Counted from the stretch's first letter, positions 23,360 through 35,832 are shown. The stretch is 64,000 nucleotides of DNA from Triglochin maritima (GCA_963682175.1 OY821770.1:12926501-12990500), one strand, 5' to 3'. A program made the numbers and translations. The notes: generated by a model from the letters alone, not told the origin.

Positions 23360-25125
23360 ACGGGTCGGGCGCGCCTGACCTGGGCGCCCTCGCCCCCCCC
23401 CCCTCCCCCCCCCCCCCCCGTTCGTCGATTTTTTTTGTTGTTTTATATATTTTAGTGGAGATTTTGTTATTAGAGTTAATTGATAATGTATTGGGTGTTT
23501 TTTAGTAATGTGAGGTGATAAATTTTTATTATTGTGGAAACGGGTTGGATTACAATAAGTTTTTTTGCAAGTGATTCAGATCCAAAAAATGGTCTAAGAG
23601 GGGACCCCCGAACAACCTGTCGAGGTGAGTTAATAGTGTGGTTAAATATAATTCATTCAGGGTCTAAAACACATGGTTAAGGTTATTTGATAATGTATTG
23701 GGTATTAATTGATAATGTAGTAATTTCAATTAATACAAATGTAAATTGTTAAAATGTGGTGTAAGAATTAAAATTGTTTAATTAATAAATGATGTGGAGG
23801 AAAGAGAGTGTAGGGTGGGTGGGGGTAGCCTGGACATGGGTAAGGGGGTTTTTTGGGTGGGTTAGGGGAGCTGACGTGGCGGAGAGAGAAGTTGATGCGG
23901 TGGAGAGAGGGAGTAGGGCGCTGATGAGAATTTTATTTATACCGCAAGTGCACGGCGTCTATGAAGACGTGGCAAGTACGGGTCGAACACAAGGAGGGAG
24001 AGATTTCGTAGTTGATGTTATTTTCGATTAAGAGGAAGAAGAAGAGAAGAATCAATTGGCTTTTTAGGTTTTTTTGGATTATAATTATCTAAAGGAAGAA
24101 CAAGAACAAATAGACTAAAACAAGAACAAAAAGAGAAATCCGTTGGATGGAGGTTTAGATTTAGGTTTAGATCAGAGAATTACTGAAACTTATTGTAAAT
24201 CAAGTTAGTTATGAAGCATTACAAGATAAATGACTTAACATAAACTCAAGTAATCAAAATATACTAATCATGAACTTAAAATAATAACATGCAATTCATC
24301 TTCTCTAACCCTAATTCCATCACCTCCACCCTTTGGAAAGAGTTAGAAACTCATGGAGGGAGGAAGAAAAAGGGATCCTAGAGACATTAAGAGAAAAGAG
24401 AAACAAAACAAAATAAAACATAAATTTATTACTAATGATCCAAGACCAAAGGTTCAAAGATGTGTTACATTCGTCCTACAGGGCCATTTATAGCCGATAC
24501 AGGGGATACCAATACATAAAAGGATAGTACACGCGTCGACCCGACACTGGACGAAAATCGGGCACACAGATCACCTCTGGTGCGGCGAAATCGCCGCACA
24601 ATGCATGGGAGGTGCGGCTAATTTGCCGCCCAGGTTGATGGGATCGGGTCCGGATTTCTGCGGTGCGTTTATGGCATGATTTGATCTTTATTTGCGCGTC
24701 TGGATGATTTGTTTCCATTCTTTTGAGCTCCGGATTAATTCCTTCCATTGTTGGAGATTTATATTTGATTTTTCTTTTGACTTTATCCACACAATAACTT
24801 GGTCCTTTTATTTTGCAATTAGGTCCTTGGCATTTTGCAATTAAGTCCTTGACCTTTTTGTAATTAGCTCCTTGAATGCTTTTATGCTTGGATGCATTTC
24901 TATTTGAAACCCGATAAACTTGAACTCGGTCTTTATGATAGAAATGAATCTTTTGCACGCGTTTATGCTCGGAATGTGGGTAATTTGCATCCAGGTCCCT
25001 GTATTCTGTAAATACGACTAAACACATACCTTAGTAGCATTTATTGATATAAAAGTAATCTAAATGAAAGACATATGATGCAATGTATGCAATGCATCAG
25101 GCGCCCGGGGGTAGCCCGGGCATGG
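23360..25125. mobile_element. Harbinger-type MITE nested in LTR-D, split by LTR-J
   Basis: The ends are GC-rich (left CTGGGCGCCCTCGCC, right reversed CCGGGCGCCCTACTCC) next to TTA (23357-23359, 25126-25128). The inner sequence GCTGACGTGGCGGAGAGAG matches the elements at 2412-4254 and 44958-45371. It holds a long C-rich tract (23390-23419). About 0.58 kb without LTR-J. The exact ends are uncertain. Confidence 0.5.
23922..25099. mobile_element. solo LTR of a third family (LTR-J)
   Basis: TGATGAGAATT to AATGCATCA, flanked by perfect GGCGC (23917-23921, 25100-25104). 1178 bp. A TATA-like GGCTATAAATGGCC on minus at about 24483-24497 suggests minus orientation. A 179-codon ORF on minus (24488-25027) has no recognisable domain and is probably chance. 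Confidence 0.8.
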
Positions 25126-25584
25126 TTAAGCATGGTCTAAGAGGGGAGGAGTTGTGTTACTTCAAACGTGAATAAAGAGAGGTGACGTGTGAGGGGAGGT
25201 GATAGCTAGAAGGGGGGATATAGAGGTAAAGATGTGAAGAGAATAAAACCCCTCTTACCCATTACTTTCTTACGTTGTACCTGCTCTACTCACATTTCCC
25301 CCCTCTATTAGATAGGTTGAAGAAGTAACAGAGATAGGAAGAACTTCAAGAGAGAGTGATTGCTGAAGATTGTGTGTTGGGTTAGCTTGGGCTCCAAGTG
25401 AAGAGTTCACCACAAAAATTGGTTGGTGCGGTAGTGATCGCAGGCAATCTTCGGAACTCATGTTAACATTATAAGGTATGTTTAGTTCAAATTAGTATCA
25501 TACACTAGGTGTGTGAGGATGTGGATGGATCACTAGAGGTCTGAAACCTCGCCGGTGAATGGTTTAGCTAGAAATACATTGTAG

Positions 25585-26220
25585 AACGGTCGACCGGTAT
25601 GAGTTTCGGTCGACCAAATATAGTGTAAATGTTGGTGTTCTTCCTTCACTGGTAGAACGACGCGCTTAGCGATCGACCGGTTAAACGTGATTTGGGAAGA
25701 AGATGAAGACTCTGGTATTTGTCGTTCGACAGTTTGGAGATAAATAAAGTCGGTTTGAATTTATACTATGAGACGGTCGACCGAATTAATGCACTATTCT
25801 ACCGTTAACTTAAATAATTAAGTGGATTGTTCGACCGATTATCAAGAACGTTCGACCTATTGATGACTAGAAATTCTAGGTTGCTCCTGGTAGATTTCGG
25901 TTGGACGGTTGGACGGGACCCCTTTGTCGTTCGACCATTGGGATGAATATTATAACATATTTTAAGTTCTGAACGATCGACCAAAAATGTGATATTGACC
26001 GACCGTTTATATATAGTTTCGGTCGACCGGTTATGTTAAGTTGTTCGACCGTTTGTGTTGTGCTGTGTTGGTCGACTGATTATGTGATTTTGTCTGGCCG
26101 TTAAAAGTGGTGTAAGGAACCAAATATGTTTATATATAATTGACCAAATCAAGAAGTTTCGGTCAACCGATGATTTATGTTTTTTCGACCGTTTGAGAAG
26201 TTTCGGTCGACCAATTTATG
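25585..26220. repeat. CGGTCGACCG palindrome cluster in LTR-D
   Basis: About 18 motifs, many decayed (GATCGACC, GGTCAACC, GTTCGACC), the oldest-looking cluster of the family. Confidence 0.85.
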
Positions 26221-26404
26221 TTGTTATTTCAGTAATATATATTGTTGTTATTGTTCAACTTTGTGGGGGCGTGGAGACTGCCTAGCCTTTACGACAGCGG
26301 AGTAGATGGACTCCGTGAGGTGAGGTTGTTGCCCAACCTTGATGGCGGTGGAGTTGACCACCGTATGATTATTATTCGGTGGATGTTATGTTGATTATGT
26401 ATTC

Positions 26405-26510
26405 TTTTATATGTGGATGATGATATATTACGACAAAGTATGTGGTCGATGATATATTCCGGCAAAGTATGTGGTCGACGATATTTCCGGCTAAGTGGAT
26501 GTTACGGGTG
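26405..26510 (+). repeat. private minisatellite of LTR-D
   Basis: About three units of roughly 36-40 bp (GATGATATATTMCGRCAAAG, then TATGTGGTCG) just before the hairpin block. Confidence 0.7.
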
Positions 26511-27413
26511 ACCATATATGACCCACTTTTATGAATAATGTGAATGTTCTTTTATCATGTTAAGTAAAGCTATGTTATTGTATTGTATGCTATGTATACT
26601 ATCATGTTAAGTTGGTGTATAAAGATATCATATGCATATAGGTGGATTTGGTATACGGGGTTTCTTTATGGAAACTCAGGCATAGTTCCATGTTGTTTTC
26701 AGGCCCGGAGCAGCAGTGAGTGGGTGGGGACTGAGGACGAGCACACAGTTACTAGATCCTTCTATTTTATTTTGAGGTTGTTATGATTACATGTGTATAG
26801 TCTATCTTGTCATTTTGAATGTAATCATACTCTTAACAAACTCATGTATATGGTGCACCTTTGTTATGTTATGTGATCTGAGAAGCGTCCTCAGGTGTTT
26901 GAGTTGATCTATTGTGTTAAAAAAAAATTAAATTTCCGTTGTATTTTCGAGTACGTTGCACAAACTTCTCATGATCCACTAGTTGAGGTTAGGGTTGTTC
27001 TCCTTCAGGTAAATAAGCATAATATCTTCACGAGTGTGGTAAGGGTTCCCCTATCTTAACCATTAGATCTTAAACATCAGTAATTGAGGAAATGACACTG
27101 ACATAATCTGGAAGAATATTGGAAGATGCACCGTCTGGTGGATAATCTCACTCATCTGCAGTTGATGCTTAATTAAATTAAATCTTGACGATCATAGGTT
27201 TTGGATGTAGCCATTTTATGAAAACCACTTAAGATATATAAATTCTACGTGCGTCACTTGAATTAGAAGAATTTGGTCAAGTATTGGCATGGTGAATGGA
27301 TTTTTGTAGATGTGACAAAATAATAGTTGGCTATCAACCTCAGTTAATGTGATAACAATACAAATGTCAAAGTACATTACAATCAAGAGGAAAAGTAATG
27401 GATTTGAAATCCA

Positions 27414-28600
27414 TAAAACTTTGGATCCCTTTTGCCTTTGGGTACCTTTGGTTTTGGTTTTTGGCTTCTTAAAATATAGCATTTGGTTACTTTTTTACAC
27501 CAGTGTAGATGCAACTTATATTATATAACTGCAAAAACATCCAAACGCCAAAAGCTCACCTCAACATGCTTCTTCACTCCACACAAATTCATCATTTCAT
27601 TCGCCAACAAATAGCCAAATATGTGTTGCTTTTGTAGTATGACTACAAGGAAAACCACAATTACCGACACACAAATGACGACGGAATTTCCCCTGACAAT
27701 ATTTTCGTCGGGTCATGAGCGAAAAATTAGTGTTCGTGCCCTTTTTTCGTCACGTGCGGAGCACATGGAAAATTCAACCTGTCGACGGAATTTTGGTTGG
27801 TAGGTCGCATAATCTGTCGGGTAGTGTACCGATTAATGATGGCACATGCTTAGCGCATGATAAAAATTAACAAGCCAATGGAAATTCCGTCGGCATGGGA
27901 TATATATTGGGGGGAAAATCCCAGTCCCTCCCCACCCTACAAACCCCCAAATTCTCCCTTATTCTGTCGCCAACTTCCGATTTCGTCACCCCAAACCGTC
28001 GTCGACCACCTCTTGCCATCGACTCCGCCCTGCGCCTCCACGTCCCTCTGTCTCCCCCTCTTGCCGCCTCACCTCGTCCTCCCAAATCCACATCAGCCAC
28101 CTCCTTGCCACCCGCACCACACGCCGCCCACCTCCACGCCACCCACCTTCTCGCCATCCCACCTCGTCATCCCAAGTTCGGGTTGCCCAAGTTTTTTTTC
28201 CAGTTATTTTATTCCATCTAATATGCATGAAAATAGTGATGGGTATCTTGTTATAGATTATGCATATACAAAATTATGACCTATATATTATTCATCAAAC
28301 TTGTATGTGAACATTCCACGAGTTCAAGTTGAGAATATTAATATCAATGAGAACTTTAGACTATATAATTATAGTCTGAGAATAGCAATAAGAAGTGTTA
28401 GATGCGGGAGAAAGACGGGGAGCACTCAGCAAAGTCACCCCAGAAAGTCACCCTCTAGAGGACGCACTTGGACCGCCAACCAGCCGTCCCAAACCGTTAT
28501 TCAGCGGTTCAGAAGCCGCGCCAGGTACGCGGTTTTGGTTCGCCTTGCTCTCCACGTTGAGGGTCTTCCATTTCCATCACAAACACTATACTTTGATTTA
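27414..28600. other. possible CACTA-type end and CT-rich leader, no supported gene
   Basis: At 27648 GACTACAAGGAAAACC resembles a CACTA end. CGACGGAATTT and its inverse AAATTCCGTCGG recur at 27678, 27783 and 27880. A CT-rich stretch follows (27910-28190). The other end was not found. Near 28357-28376 AGACTATA and TATAGTCT form a small palindrome. Several overlapping ORFs here are not convincing. Confidence 0.35.
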
Positions 28601-29035
28601 CGTAATAGGTGGCCACAAATAAAAGAAGAGATTGACAAATTAACACTTAAATACAAAGCGGGATTTGCAACAAACACTCATCTTTTCTCTCTTCTTTCTA
28701 CATACTTACTTTCTTCTTTTTCATTCTATATTGCAAATGGAGAATTCTTGTGCTTATATAGGTACTTACAATGACTCTTCAACTTAACCTAAACATAAAC
28801 ATAACATACACCACATAAAAGTGGTCATTCAAGATCATTACACCTCTACTTCAATTGCACCATAAAACAATGACGAAAATCATGGATAAATGGAGAAACC
28901 CTTTGTCTCTTCCTTTCCTTCAACCTTTCACCTTCCAACTTGTTGAGTCATTAACGCCTAGATGACTCACCCTCCATCGATAATATGGTTAGTGACTAGG
29001 ATGCCACTTAGGATTAAATTCAATTCTCAATACTC
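28600..29035 (-). mobile_element. probable 3' non-coding region/LTR of the copia fragment
   Basis: Minus reading downstream of the copia pol: CTATATAAGCAC is a TATA-like box near 28755, and a purine-rich GATGGAGGGTGAG lies near 28970. Exact ends and a second LTR were not found. Confidence 0.4.
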
Positions 29036-30835
29036 CTCCTTGTACTTAATCCTCTTCCATCCTCCATTCCAAGATGATTTCGCAACTTCGCATACAAACG
29101 AATTGACAAGGATTTTGGTTTGTGTGGGAAGACACACCATATGCAACTCATTTGTCGTCTCGTAGATTTCACAAAGTGTCTTCAACCTCCTTGGTCTCCT
29201 CTCGTCTTGTTTGTCGGATGGGACCATTTCATGTTCAGTGGGGTTGGCAATCTCCTCTTCTAGTTCTTCATTTGACACTTGCGAAATCTGTTCTTTGGAA
29301 TCCCATGTTACCTCCTCGTTAACCTACACATCACGGCTAATGACAATTTTGTTGTTAGTGGGATCGAGAAGCCTATAACATTTCGATCGTTCATCATAGC
29401 CAACGAACACAAGCTTTGTGCTCCTATCATCAAGTTTTATTATTTTCTCCTTTGGTACATGTGCATAAACGGCGCTCCCAAACACCTTCAGATGTGTCAT
29501 GGTTGGCTTGTAGCCACTCCAGGCTTCTTGTAGAGTTACTTCCTCCAAGCTTGTGGTTTTGCAATGATTCAACATGTACACCGCACAAGCCACCGCCTCG
29601 GCCCATAGTTCTTTTGACACGTTTTTTGCTTTTTAACATACTTTGAACCATGTCCATGATGGTTCTATTCTTTCTCTTAGCTACACCATTTTTTGTGGCG
29701 AGTATGGAGCGGTTAAATGGCATTTTATGTCATGTTCCGCACAAAAGTTGTTGAACTCGGCTGATGTGAACTCGCCTCCTCGATCATACCTCAATATTTT
29801 GATGCTATTGCCACTTTGTTTCTCCACATATGCCTTGAACTTCTTTAACATGAGAAGTGCCTTGGATTTCTCCTTCAGGAAGTACACCCAAGTCTTGAAA
29901 GAAAATCATCAATAATGGTTAAGAAATAACGATTCTTACTAATCGAGTAAGGAGTGATCGGTCCACAAATGTTGGTATGTACCAACTCTAGCACATTCTT
30001 TGCTCTATATTCAGCTTGTTTTGGAAAACTCTTCCTTGGTAATTTTCCAGCCATACAACCTTCACAAAATCCTTCTTTGGATTCGATCATTGTCAAGCCA
30101 TGCACCATTCCTTTTTGCACCATTTCTTGGAGCCCACCAAAGTTCAAATGTCCAAGTCGCATATGCCAATCTCCCTCAATGCATGCATTCAAACATCTAG
30201 CACGAGCACATGTTAGATTCAACTTAAACATTCGATTTTTGGACATCTCTACCTTTGCAATCAAGCACCCATCTTGTCCTCGCACGATCATGTGTCAATC
30301 CTTCATCGAGATCGCGAACCATTTATCAAGGAGTTGTCCCATGCTGAATATGTTTATCTTCATATCAGGCACAAAGTAGATGCTGGAAATAAGCTTTTGT
30401 GATCTTTCACTTGAATCATGATGTGCCCTTTCCCATCCACGCGCACCTTCGATGCATCTCCAAACGAGATGTACCCATGTACTCCCCCTTCCAAGTGTGC
30501 GAACATGTGTTTATTCCCACACATGTGATTGCTTGCCCCCGTATCGAGATACCAAATACCTTCTCGGTTTCCACTCCTTTGTCGGCTAACAAAACCACTC
30601 CATCATCACAAGCATTCTCCTCCACGGCAACAAGGTTGGAATTTTCTTCCACACTTTTCTTTGACCAACATTTGCTTGCATAGTATCCATGTTTCCCACA
30701 ATTGACGCACTCAACCTCCTTCTTTGATCCACGATCACCACGACCTCGGTTGGAGCTCTGTTCCATATTCTTTTGCGACAAACACTCTTTCGCAAAATGG
30801 TCACGCTTCACTGCTGCAAAGTCAGCCTACTAAAC
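29027..30835 (-). pseudogene. Ty1/copia gag-integrase fragment, degraded
   Basis: Several frames on minus add up to a copia polyprotein. Gag zinc knuckles come first (CVNCGKHGYYASKCW near 30700). The GAG-pre-integrase follows (WHMRLGHLN, then FCEGCMAGK, near 30110-30180). The integrase core then reads VHTNICGP, YDRGGEF and NGVAKRKNR. The first catalytic Asp (usually HTDICGP) and the Glu (usually AERKN) are replaced by Asn and Lys, and several frameshifts and stops break it. The integrase C-terminal SAVYAHVPKEK and KLVFVGYDE are present. RT and RNase H are missing: the frame runs from the integrase tail into a linker and stops at about 29027. No protease motif could be read cleanly. Its 5' end stops about 80 bp before an R550 copy. 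Confidence 0.8.
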
Positions 30836-30916
30836 CCAACTTGAGTTAATTAATGTGATGGAAGGGTATGAATGAAATCATTTTAGTGATTGGAGGGTAT
30901 ACATGGTAGATGATCT

Positions 30917-31462
30917 AATTGGAGGGTATTCCTGAGATTGAAAATCATTTGGATGCTATATTTGAAATTGCTCCTAAATCAATAAGGGTCCCTTGATACC
31001 CAGTCTGGTCTGTCATTGGTGTTGAAATCTTCCTTGTGTACATACGTACTTCCGTAAGTTGGTTGTTATATCTTTGTTGTGTCCTTCATTGAGGGAAGTA
31101 ATATGATGATAAACAAAATTTGACGTTGTGCACTGTAATTTAATTATTTCATAAGTCGGGGGAACTCGCATGACTTTGAACTAATTAAAGATGGCTTTCA
31201 AGAACCAGAAGAAAAGATGAGATCACAAGACACATGCAATAACGCACATATAATATAACTTATTACTTCGCAGATTTAGTTCTCGTCGTTCTGTTAAATA
31301 ATAAAAGAATGTCCAAAATTTTCAGAAAAAAAAGTCATAACAAGACGACAATGCGTCTCACGGGTATATATTGAGGTGCCCGGTGCCCTGCAGGCTCTAA
31401 TGTTTCGACTCTAATAAAAAAATACATAGTGCATTCATTTTGACAGCGTAAATATAACCATT
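30917..31462. repeat. R550 dispersed repeat, copy 3
   Basis: Starts AATTGGAGGGTATTC. GGAGGGTAT also occurs twice just before it (about 30875 and 30893), a small local repetition. Colinear with copies 1 and 2 to about 31460. Confidence 0.8.
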
Positions 31463-32759
31463 TGATTCACATGCTTAGATTCGATTTCTAATCCATTCCA
31501 ATCTAAAATTAAAGATACACAAATTGAGTCAGACTCATCCTACGATTTGCAGAGAGTGACTAGTGAAATAAATTTGATTTTGACAATAAGGACGCGAAAG
31601 AATGTAAATTACTCTCACTATAAATTGAACATCTCATGTTATAACAAAGTTAACTATATATAGAAAGAAGTACGCATAAATTGATGAACTCAAGATATAC
31701 ACTTGTGTGATTTTAGATTTTATTTTCGGGGCGGACCTAGGACAGAATTGAAGGGTGGTTACCTTATAAGCAATGTTTTAAAAATCAAACCGAAGAGTGA
31801 ACCGAAAACAACTCGGTTTCGTTCAAAATGGTCCAACCGATGGTTCAATCTTGTCCAACTGATGATGACGTCAGCATGACATCAGCACTTTGTGAACTGA
31901 GTGTTGAACCGAACCGACTTCGTAGCGACGGTCCCACCGATTTTAAGATAAACATATAATAATCTTAAGATAAAATATTCAATATTTTCAAACCAAGAAA
32001 CACTAGGCTTCTATTTAGATGAAAATTATGAGAAGAAAAAAGAATCGATAAATAATGTCACACTAAAATCACATTGCTCCGAATATAGAGATAATTATAA
32101 TAATGTTCTTAACACTTTAAATACCATCGTTTCAGTTACCCTTGAATTCAACAAAATTAACCACACATATTAAGCATTCAAAAAAATCAAAGAGTTTGAA
32201 TTTTTGTGGTGAAGTGCTTAAACCACACATATTAAGCATTCTTAATATTGAATTTTGTGTACACGAAATTGTAACATCCTCCAAAGCGGAAGAAATTTAA
32301 ATTTTTAATAAAACACAACACGATGATATTACCAGAGAAAACAGGCAACTGGTGCACCAACATATAAACAATATATATATATATATCTGAGAGTTTCAAA
32401 AGTGTGATTACAACAAAAGATATGGAAAATATACATGTAATTACTCGGACCTCAAAAATAAGAAAAGCCGGATCTAGCCCCGAACGTGGTCCTCCTCAGT
32501 CACCACCTCCTAGTACCGCTCACGGCCTGAAATAAAACATGTCTATTCCTGAGTTTCCCATAAGGAAACCCCGTATGCCAAACTTCTATCACAATAAATG
32601 AACTAGACATCCAAAGTATGTATGATATGAAATGCAATAAACAACCATCGTCTAACTGGGCCCCCGAGAACTCTCTCTCTACCACAGTAGACACCAAGCA
32701 GTGACAGGTCTCGTGGGTCCTCTAGCCCAGCCCTCACACGTGCCCCAGGCACCACAGCC

Positions 32760-33115
32760 GGAAACACCCTTGGCTGCAACACAACGTTGGATCACTCTCA
32801 GGTCGGTAATGTCTGTACCGTTGCCCCTCTAGGGTCGGAGACCCGATGCCACCTTGAGCTGCTCCGGTAAACCACTCTCAGACCGGCAATGGCTGTACCG
32901 TTGCCCCTCTAGGGCCGGAGACCCGTTGCCATCTTGAGCTGGCACCAAACACAAGAACCACTCTCAGGCCGGAAATGTCTGTATCGTTGCCCCTCTAGGG
33001 CCGGAGTCCCGTTCCATCTTGGGCCGACCCGACAACACCCATGAACCACTCTCAGGCCAGTAATGTCTATACAATTGCCCCAAAAAGGCCGGAGACCCGT
33101 TGCCATCTTAATCTC
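32760..33115 (-). repeat. minisatellite of LTR-F (shared with LTR-A)
   Basis: About four diverged units of roughly 75-90 bp containing ACTCTCAGGCCGG and GCCGGAGACCCGTTGCC. The end of the same unit is visible at 1-55 in LTR-A. Confidence 0.85.
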
Positions 33116-33149
33116 GCTTCACAACACTAAAACCACACAAAACCACACC

Positions 33150-33740
33150 AAACGGTCGAACAAAACCACCAAACCGGTCGACCGAATCCTCTCCATAGGA
33201 CTGGCCCAACCGAAAACATTGTCAACCGGTCGAACGGCAAAGGGGACCCGTTCGACCGAATTCGACCAGTCAAAACTCGATGTCGCAATAAAAAGCAAAA
33301 ACGGCCGAACCATACGCGATCACCGGTCGACCGAAAACGGGCAGTAGAAAATCCAAATCAAACATAATACTCTGGTCGATCAAACCATCACACGGTCGGA
33401 CAAACTTTAAGTTATTTAAATCTTCGGTCGAATGAGTCAACTAGGCGGTCGACCGTTTGGATGGTCAACGCCCCAACCAACCTACAACAGTGCTTTCGGT
33501 CGACCGGCAAAGGGGTCCTGTTCGACCGAAATCACCCAGAGTCTCCATCTCTCGCTCAATTTGCACTACCGGTCGACCATCTCCAAGGTATCGTTCGACC
33601 GATACGAGAGATTTCGCCCAATTTACACTACGACCGGTCGATCGAACCACGCCACCGGTCGATCGAACCACGCCAACGGTCGACCGTTACAGTGCAGAAA
33701 GCTGCTGCACATGCCCGACGAGCCATCCGGCCTACCGTCG
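33150..33740. repeat. CGGTCGACCG palindrome cluster in LTR-F
   Basis: About 17 motifs. Two inverted pairs flank GGCAAAGGGGACCC and GGCAAAGGGGTCC (about 33225-33264 and 33493-33530), as in LTR-A. Confidence 0.9.
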
Positions 33741-34309
33741 ACTACTCCAACACTCACGAAAGCATAAGTGAGCATCAAAGTAAAGCTTGACATACCTTGA
33801 AGACTTGAAGAAGCCTTTGAAGACCCAACGGCGAGCTTTTCCACTCTAGCCCAAACTCCGGCAAACCCAACCGAGCAACGATCAACACAACTCCGGCAAC
33901 GGGCCCCCACTCCGCACGATCTTCTCCCGGCCACGCCGAAGCTCTTGGAATCCTTCTCGAACGTCTGGAGAGTGAGAGTGAGTGAGTGAGTGAGAGTTAA
34001 GAGACGAGTGAGAGAGAGAAAGAGAGGGAGAGAGAAACACACCTTATATACAAAACCCTCCTTTCAATCTCAGTCGTCCATCTCACCAACTATTAAACCT
34101 CCCTAAACAGCCCCTAATCAAGTCCAAAACATGATTAGTGCAAAGCAAGGATTTAGGATATTACAGAAATACACATATTATTATATATTTACTAAATTTC
34201 ATATAAACATTAACAAATTAGTATTTCACTGGTGAAGCGCTAAAGGAGAACTCAGGATCGAACCCCATTGTGTTACCTTGTTTTTTGATAAAAAATTAAA
34301 AAACTTGAC

Positions 34310-34385
34310 GAACCTAGGAGTCGAACTAGGACTTCAACGTAGGATGCATCGTATGATTAACCACTACACCATTACTATATAAACG
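34310..34385 (-). other. tRNA-like sequence (possible SINE or tRNA relic)
   Basis: On minus, TGGTGTAGTGGTTAATC resembles a pol III A box and AGTTCGACTCC a B box about 40 bp later. The flanks do not fold into a full tRNA, so this is a relic or part of the surrounding element, not a tRNA gene. Confidence 0.35.
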
Positions 34386-34509
34386 AAATAATATTGTTAT
34401 AATAATATAAATATGTAAGAATAGCGGTGGGCTCACTTTAAGTAGTGTCCATAATATAAAAATTCTAACGTGGACACTTACCTACGCATGCCCACGTCTG
34501 GGTCCGCCC

Positions 34510-35315
34510 GTGTGCACGTTGTTAATTTTTCAATAAACATTGCGTTATTTTTTCTTGCTTCCCAATGGGGATGTTAGAGCCTAGGAAACATAAGGAAAGT
34601 AAATATAGTAGTCAAACAAAAAATAGTGGAAAAAGAATTCAACAGAAATCATTTTCTTTTCAACTGAATTGTTCGTGCATGTTGTTGGAATCTAGTTCAA
34701 TCAAATTCAATTGTTTATGCTCATGGATTCATTGGAATGATGGTTATTTTTTAACCAAAAAATATGAAAATAATTTAAATGTCTAATGTCTATGAATGTA
34801 GATAAATGAACAAATATGATTTTTTTGTTCAAATAAATTCATAACAAATCTTACATGTTCTTATTGACATTATACATTATGCATACGTACAATAAATAAA
34901 ACTATTGTACAATTCCCTCTTGTTTTATAAAAAACCAAACACATTATTCATGAAAATAACTGACATACTTTTTTAATACAAAAAAATACAAAGAAAAAAA
35001 GGAAATTAGAAAGGGATTATAAATTCACCAATGTAAAAGGTTCTTTTAATTAATCAAATTAATTTAGGCATAGACCACTAAAATTACCATGATAATAAAA
35101 AATACAATTAGGCAATTTTGAAATAAAATAATTATATAAAAGATCAAAATTGAATCGAACGTACTATTTTTTTCCTTTCCATTACTTTCCAATGGATTGA
35201 TGAAAATGAGTGAAAAAGTTTTGAGTGTAAGGTTGTTTGGTAGACTATAAAAAAGATAGAGATGCTATGTTGTATTATGGAGGATTGAAGATAAATGAAT
35301 CAAGTATAGTACTAG
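34510..35315. other. AT-rich intergenic, nothing recognised
   Basis: Low-complexity AT-rich DNA with only chance ORFs. Confidence 0.5.
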
Positions 35316-35450
35316 TAAACCATACATGACCATTGCAATTGAACTAAAAAGTATATTAATTAGTGACGTAGACCAAATTACTTAAAAATTAGGAATAATT
35401 ACCTAAGTTTTAGAAATGTTTTTACTTTACTAAAAAAATCAGGTCCTAGA

Positions 35451-35818
35451 TATTGGATTAATCTAAGGATTAAGATGATGTTTGCCCAAAGCACTGACAT
35501 GTGGCGCACTCTCATTGGTTGCGCATTAGGGTTTTGGGTGGGGCCATCTATATAAGGAGGGGAGCCTCCCATTGGATGGACTAATTCTTGTGTGCAAACC
35601 CTAGCCGCCACCTCTCCCTCTCTCTCCCATTCGTCCCTCCACATCCACTAAGCTAATCCGTAGACTCTTGGGTTGTGGACACGTGCTTCTTCTCCAAGAG
35701 AGTAGGAGACCGACCGGTGAGAAGGATTCCGTAAGGTGACCTCCGATCTTCCTTCCGCTGCCACAGGTTCTCTCCAAGAAAGGTACTCTTGAACCTGTAG
35801 AATCGTTATTTGCTTACA
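35451..35818 (+). repeat. copia 5' LTR
   Basis: 368 bp, TATTGGATTAATC to TTTGCTTACA. TATA-like CTATATAAGG at about 35549. Nearly identical to the 3' LTR, which has 16 extra bases in an ACCCTA/CCACCAA duplication. Confidence 0.92.
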
Positions 35819-35832
35819 TTGGTACCAGAGCC
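35819..35832 (+). other. copia primer binding site
   Basis: TTGGTACCAGAGCC directly after the 5' LTR matches the 3' end of initiator Met-tRNA (TGGTATCAGAGC type) with one change. Confidence 0.85.

Larger units (their letters stand above)
23117..26960 (+). mobile_element. solo chromovirus LTR (LTR-D) with nested insertions
   Basis: TGTTAGAACC to TACGTTGCA, flanked by perfect CAAAC (23112-23116, 26961-26965). 3844 bp, of which about 1.77 kb is a nested MITE that itself carries LTR-J. Donor-like AAG|GTATG at 25475/25476, palindrome cluster 25585-26220, hairpin block at about 26655-26690, acceptor TTTTCAG at 26702, GGTGGGGACTGAGG. The clean target duplication and the uninterrupted paralog at about 44020 make this insertion secure. 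Confidence 0.9.
19240..27413. repeat. segmental duplication copy 1 (interrupted)
   Basis: 19240-19420, 19967-20348, 22801-23116 and 26961-27413 align in order with 35316-35450 and 43244-44488. The breaks are one R550 copy, LTR-C and LTR-D. Net length about 1.33 kb. No gene is recognised in the duplicated sequence. Confidence 0.85.
32270..34165 (-). mobile_element. solo chromovirus LTR (LTR-F)
   Basis: 1896 bp, minus, flanked by perfect GAAAT (32265-32269, 34166-34170). Start TGTAATATCC at 34165; end GATGTTACA at 32270. TATA box GTATATAAGG near 34045, GA-rich leader, donor AAG|GTATGTC at 33796/33795, palindrome cluster, minisatellite, hairpin block TGAGTTTCCCATAAGG at about 32550, acceptor TTTCAG at 32527, GGTGGTGACTGAGG. 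Together with LTR-A it forms a subgroup sharing the CCGGAGACCCGTTGCC unit. Confidence 0.92.
31729..34509. mobile_element. possible non-autonomous TIR element split by LTR-F
   Basis: Left GGGGCGGACCTAGGAC; right reversed GGGCGGACCCAGAC. Without LTR-F it is about 0.88 kb. No target duplication seen. The left half also contains a sequence rich in AACCGA and GGTTC (31770-31940) that may be another small MITE. Confidence 0.4.

Noticed and set aside
24488..25027. 179-codon ORF on minus
   Set aside because: Lies inside solo LTR-J, has no recognised domain, and its composition looks like non-coding LTR sequence.
27857..28774. Overlapping Pro/His-rich and Arg-rich ORFs that could be host exons
   Set aside because: The first lies in a CT-rich stretch typical of transposon leaders. 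The second has no motif and no clear splice sites. Not supported as genes.
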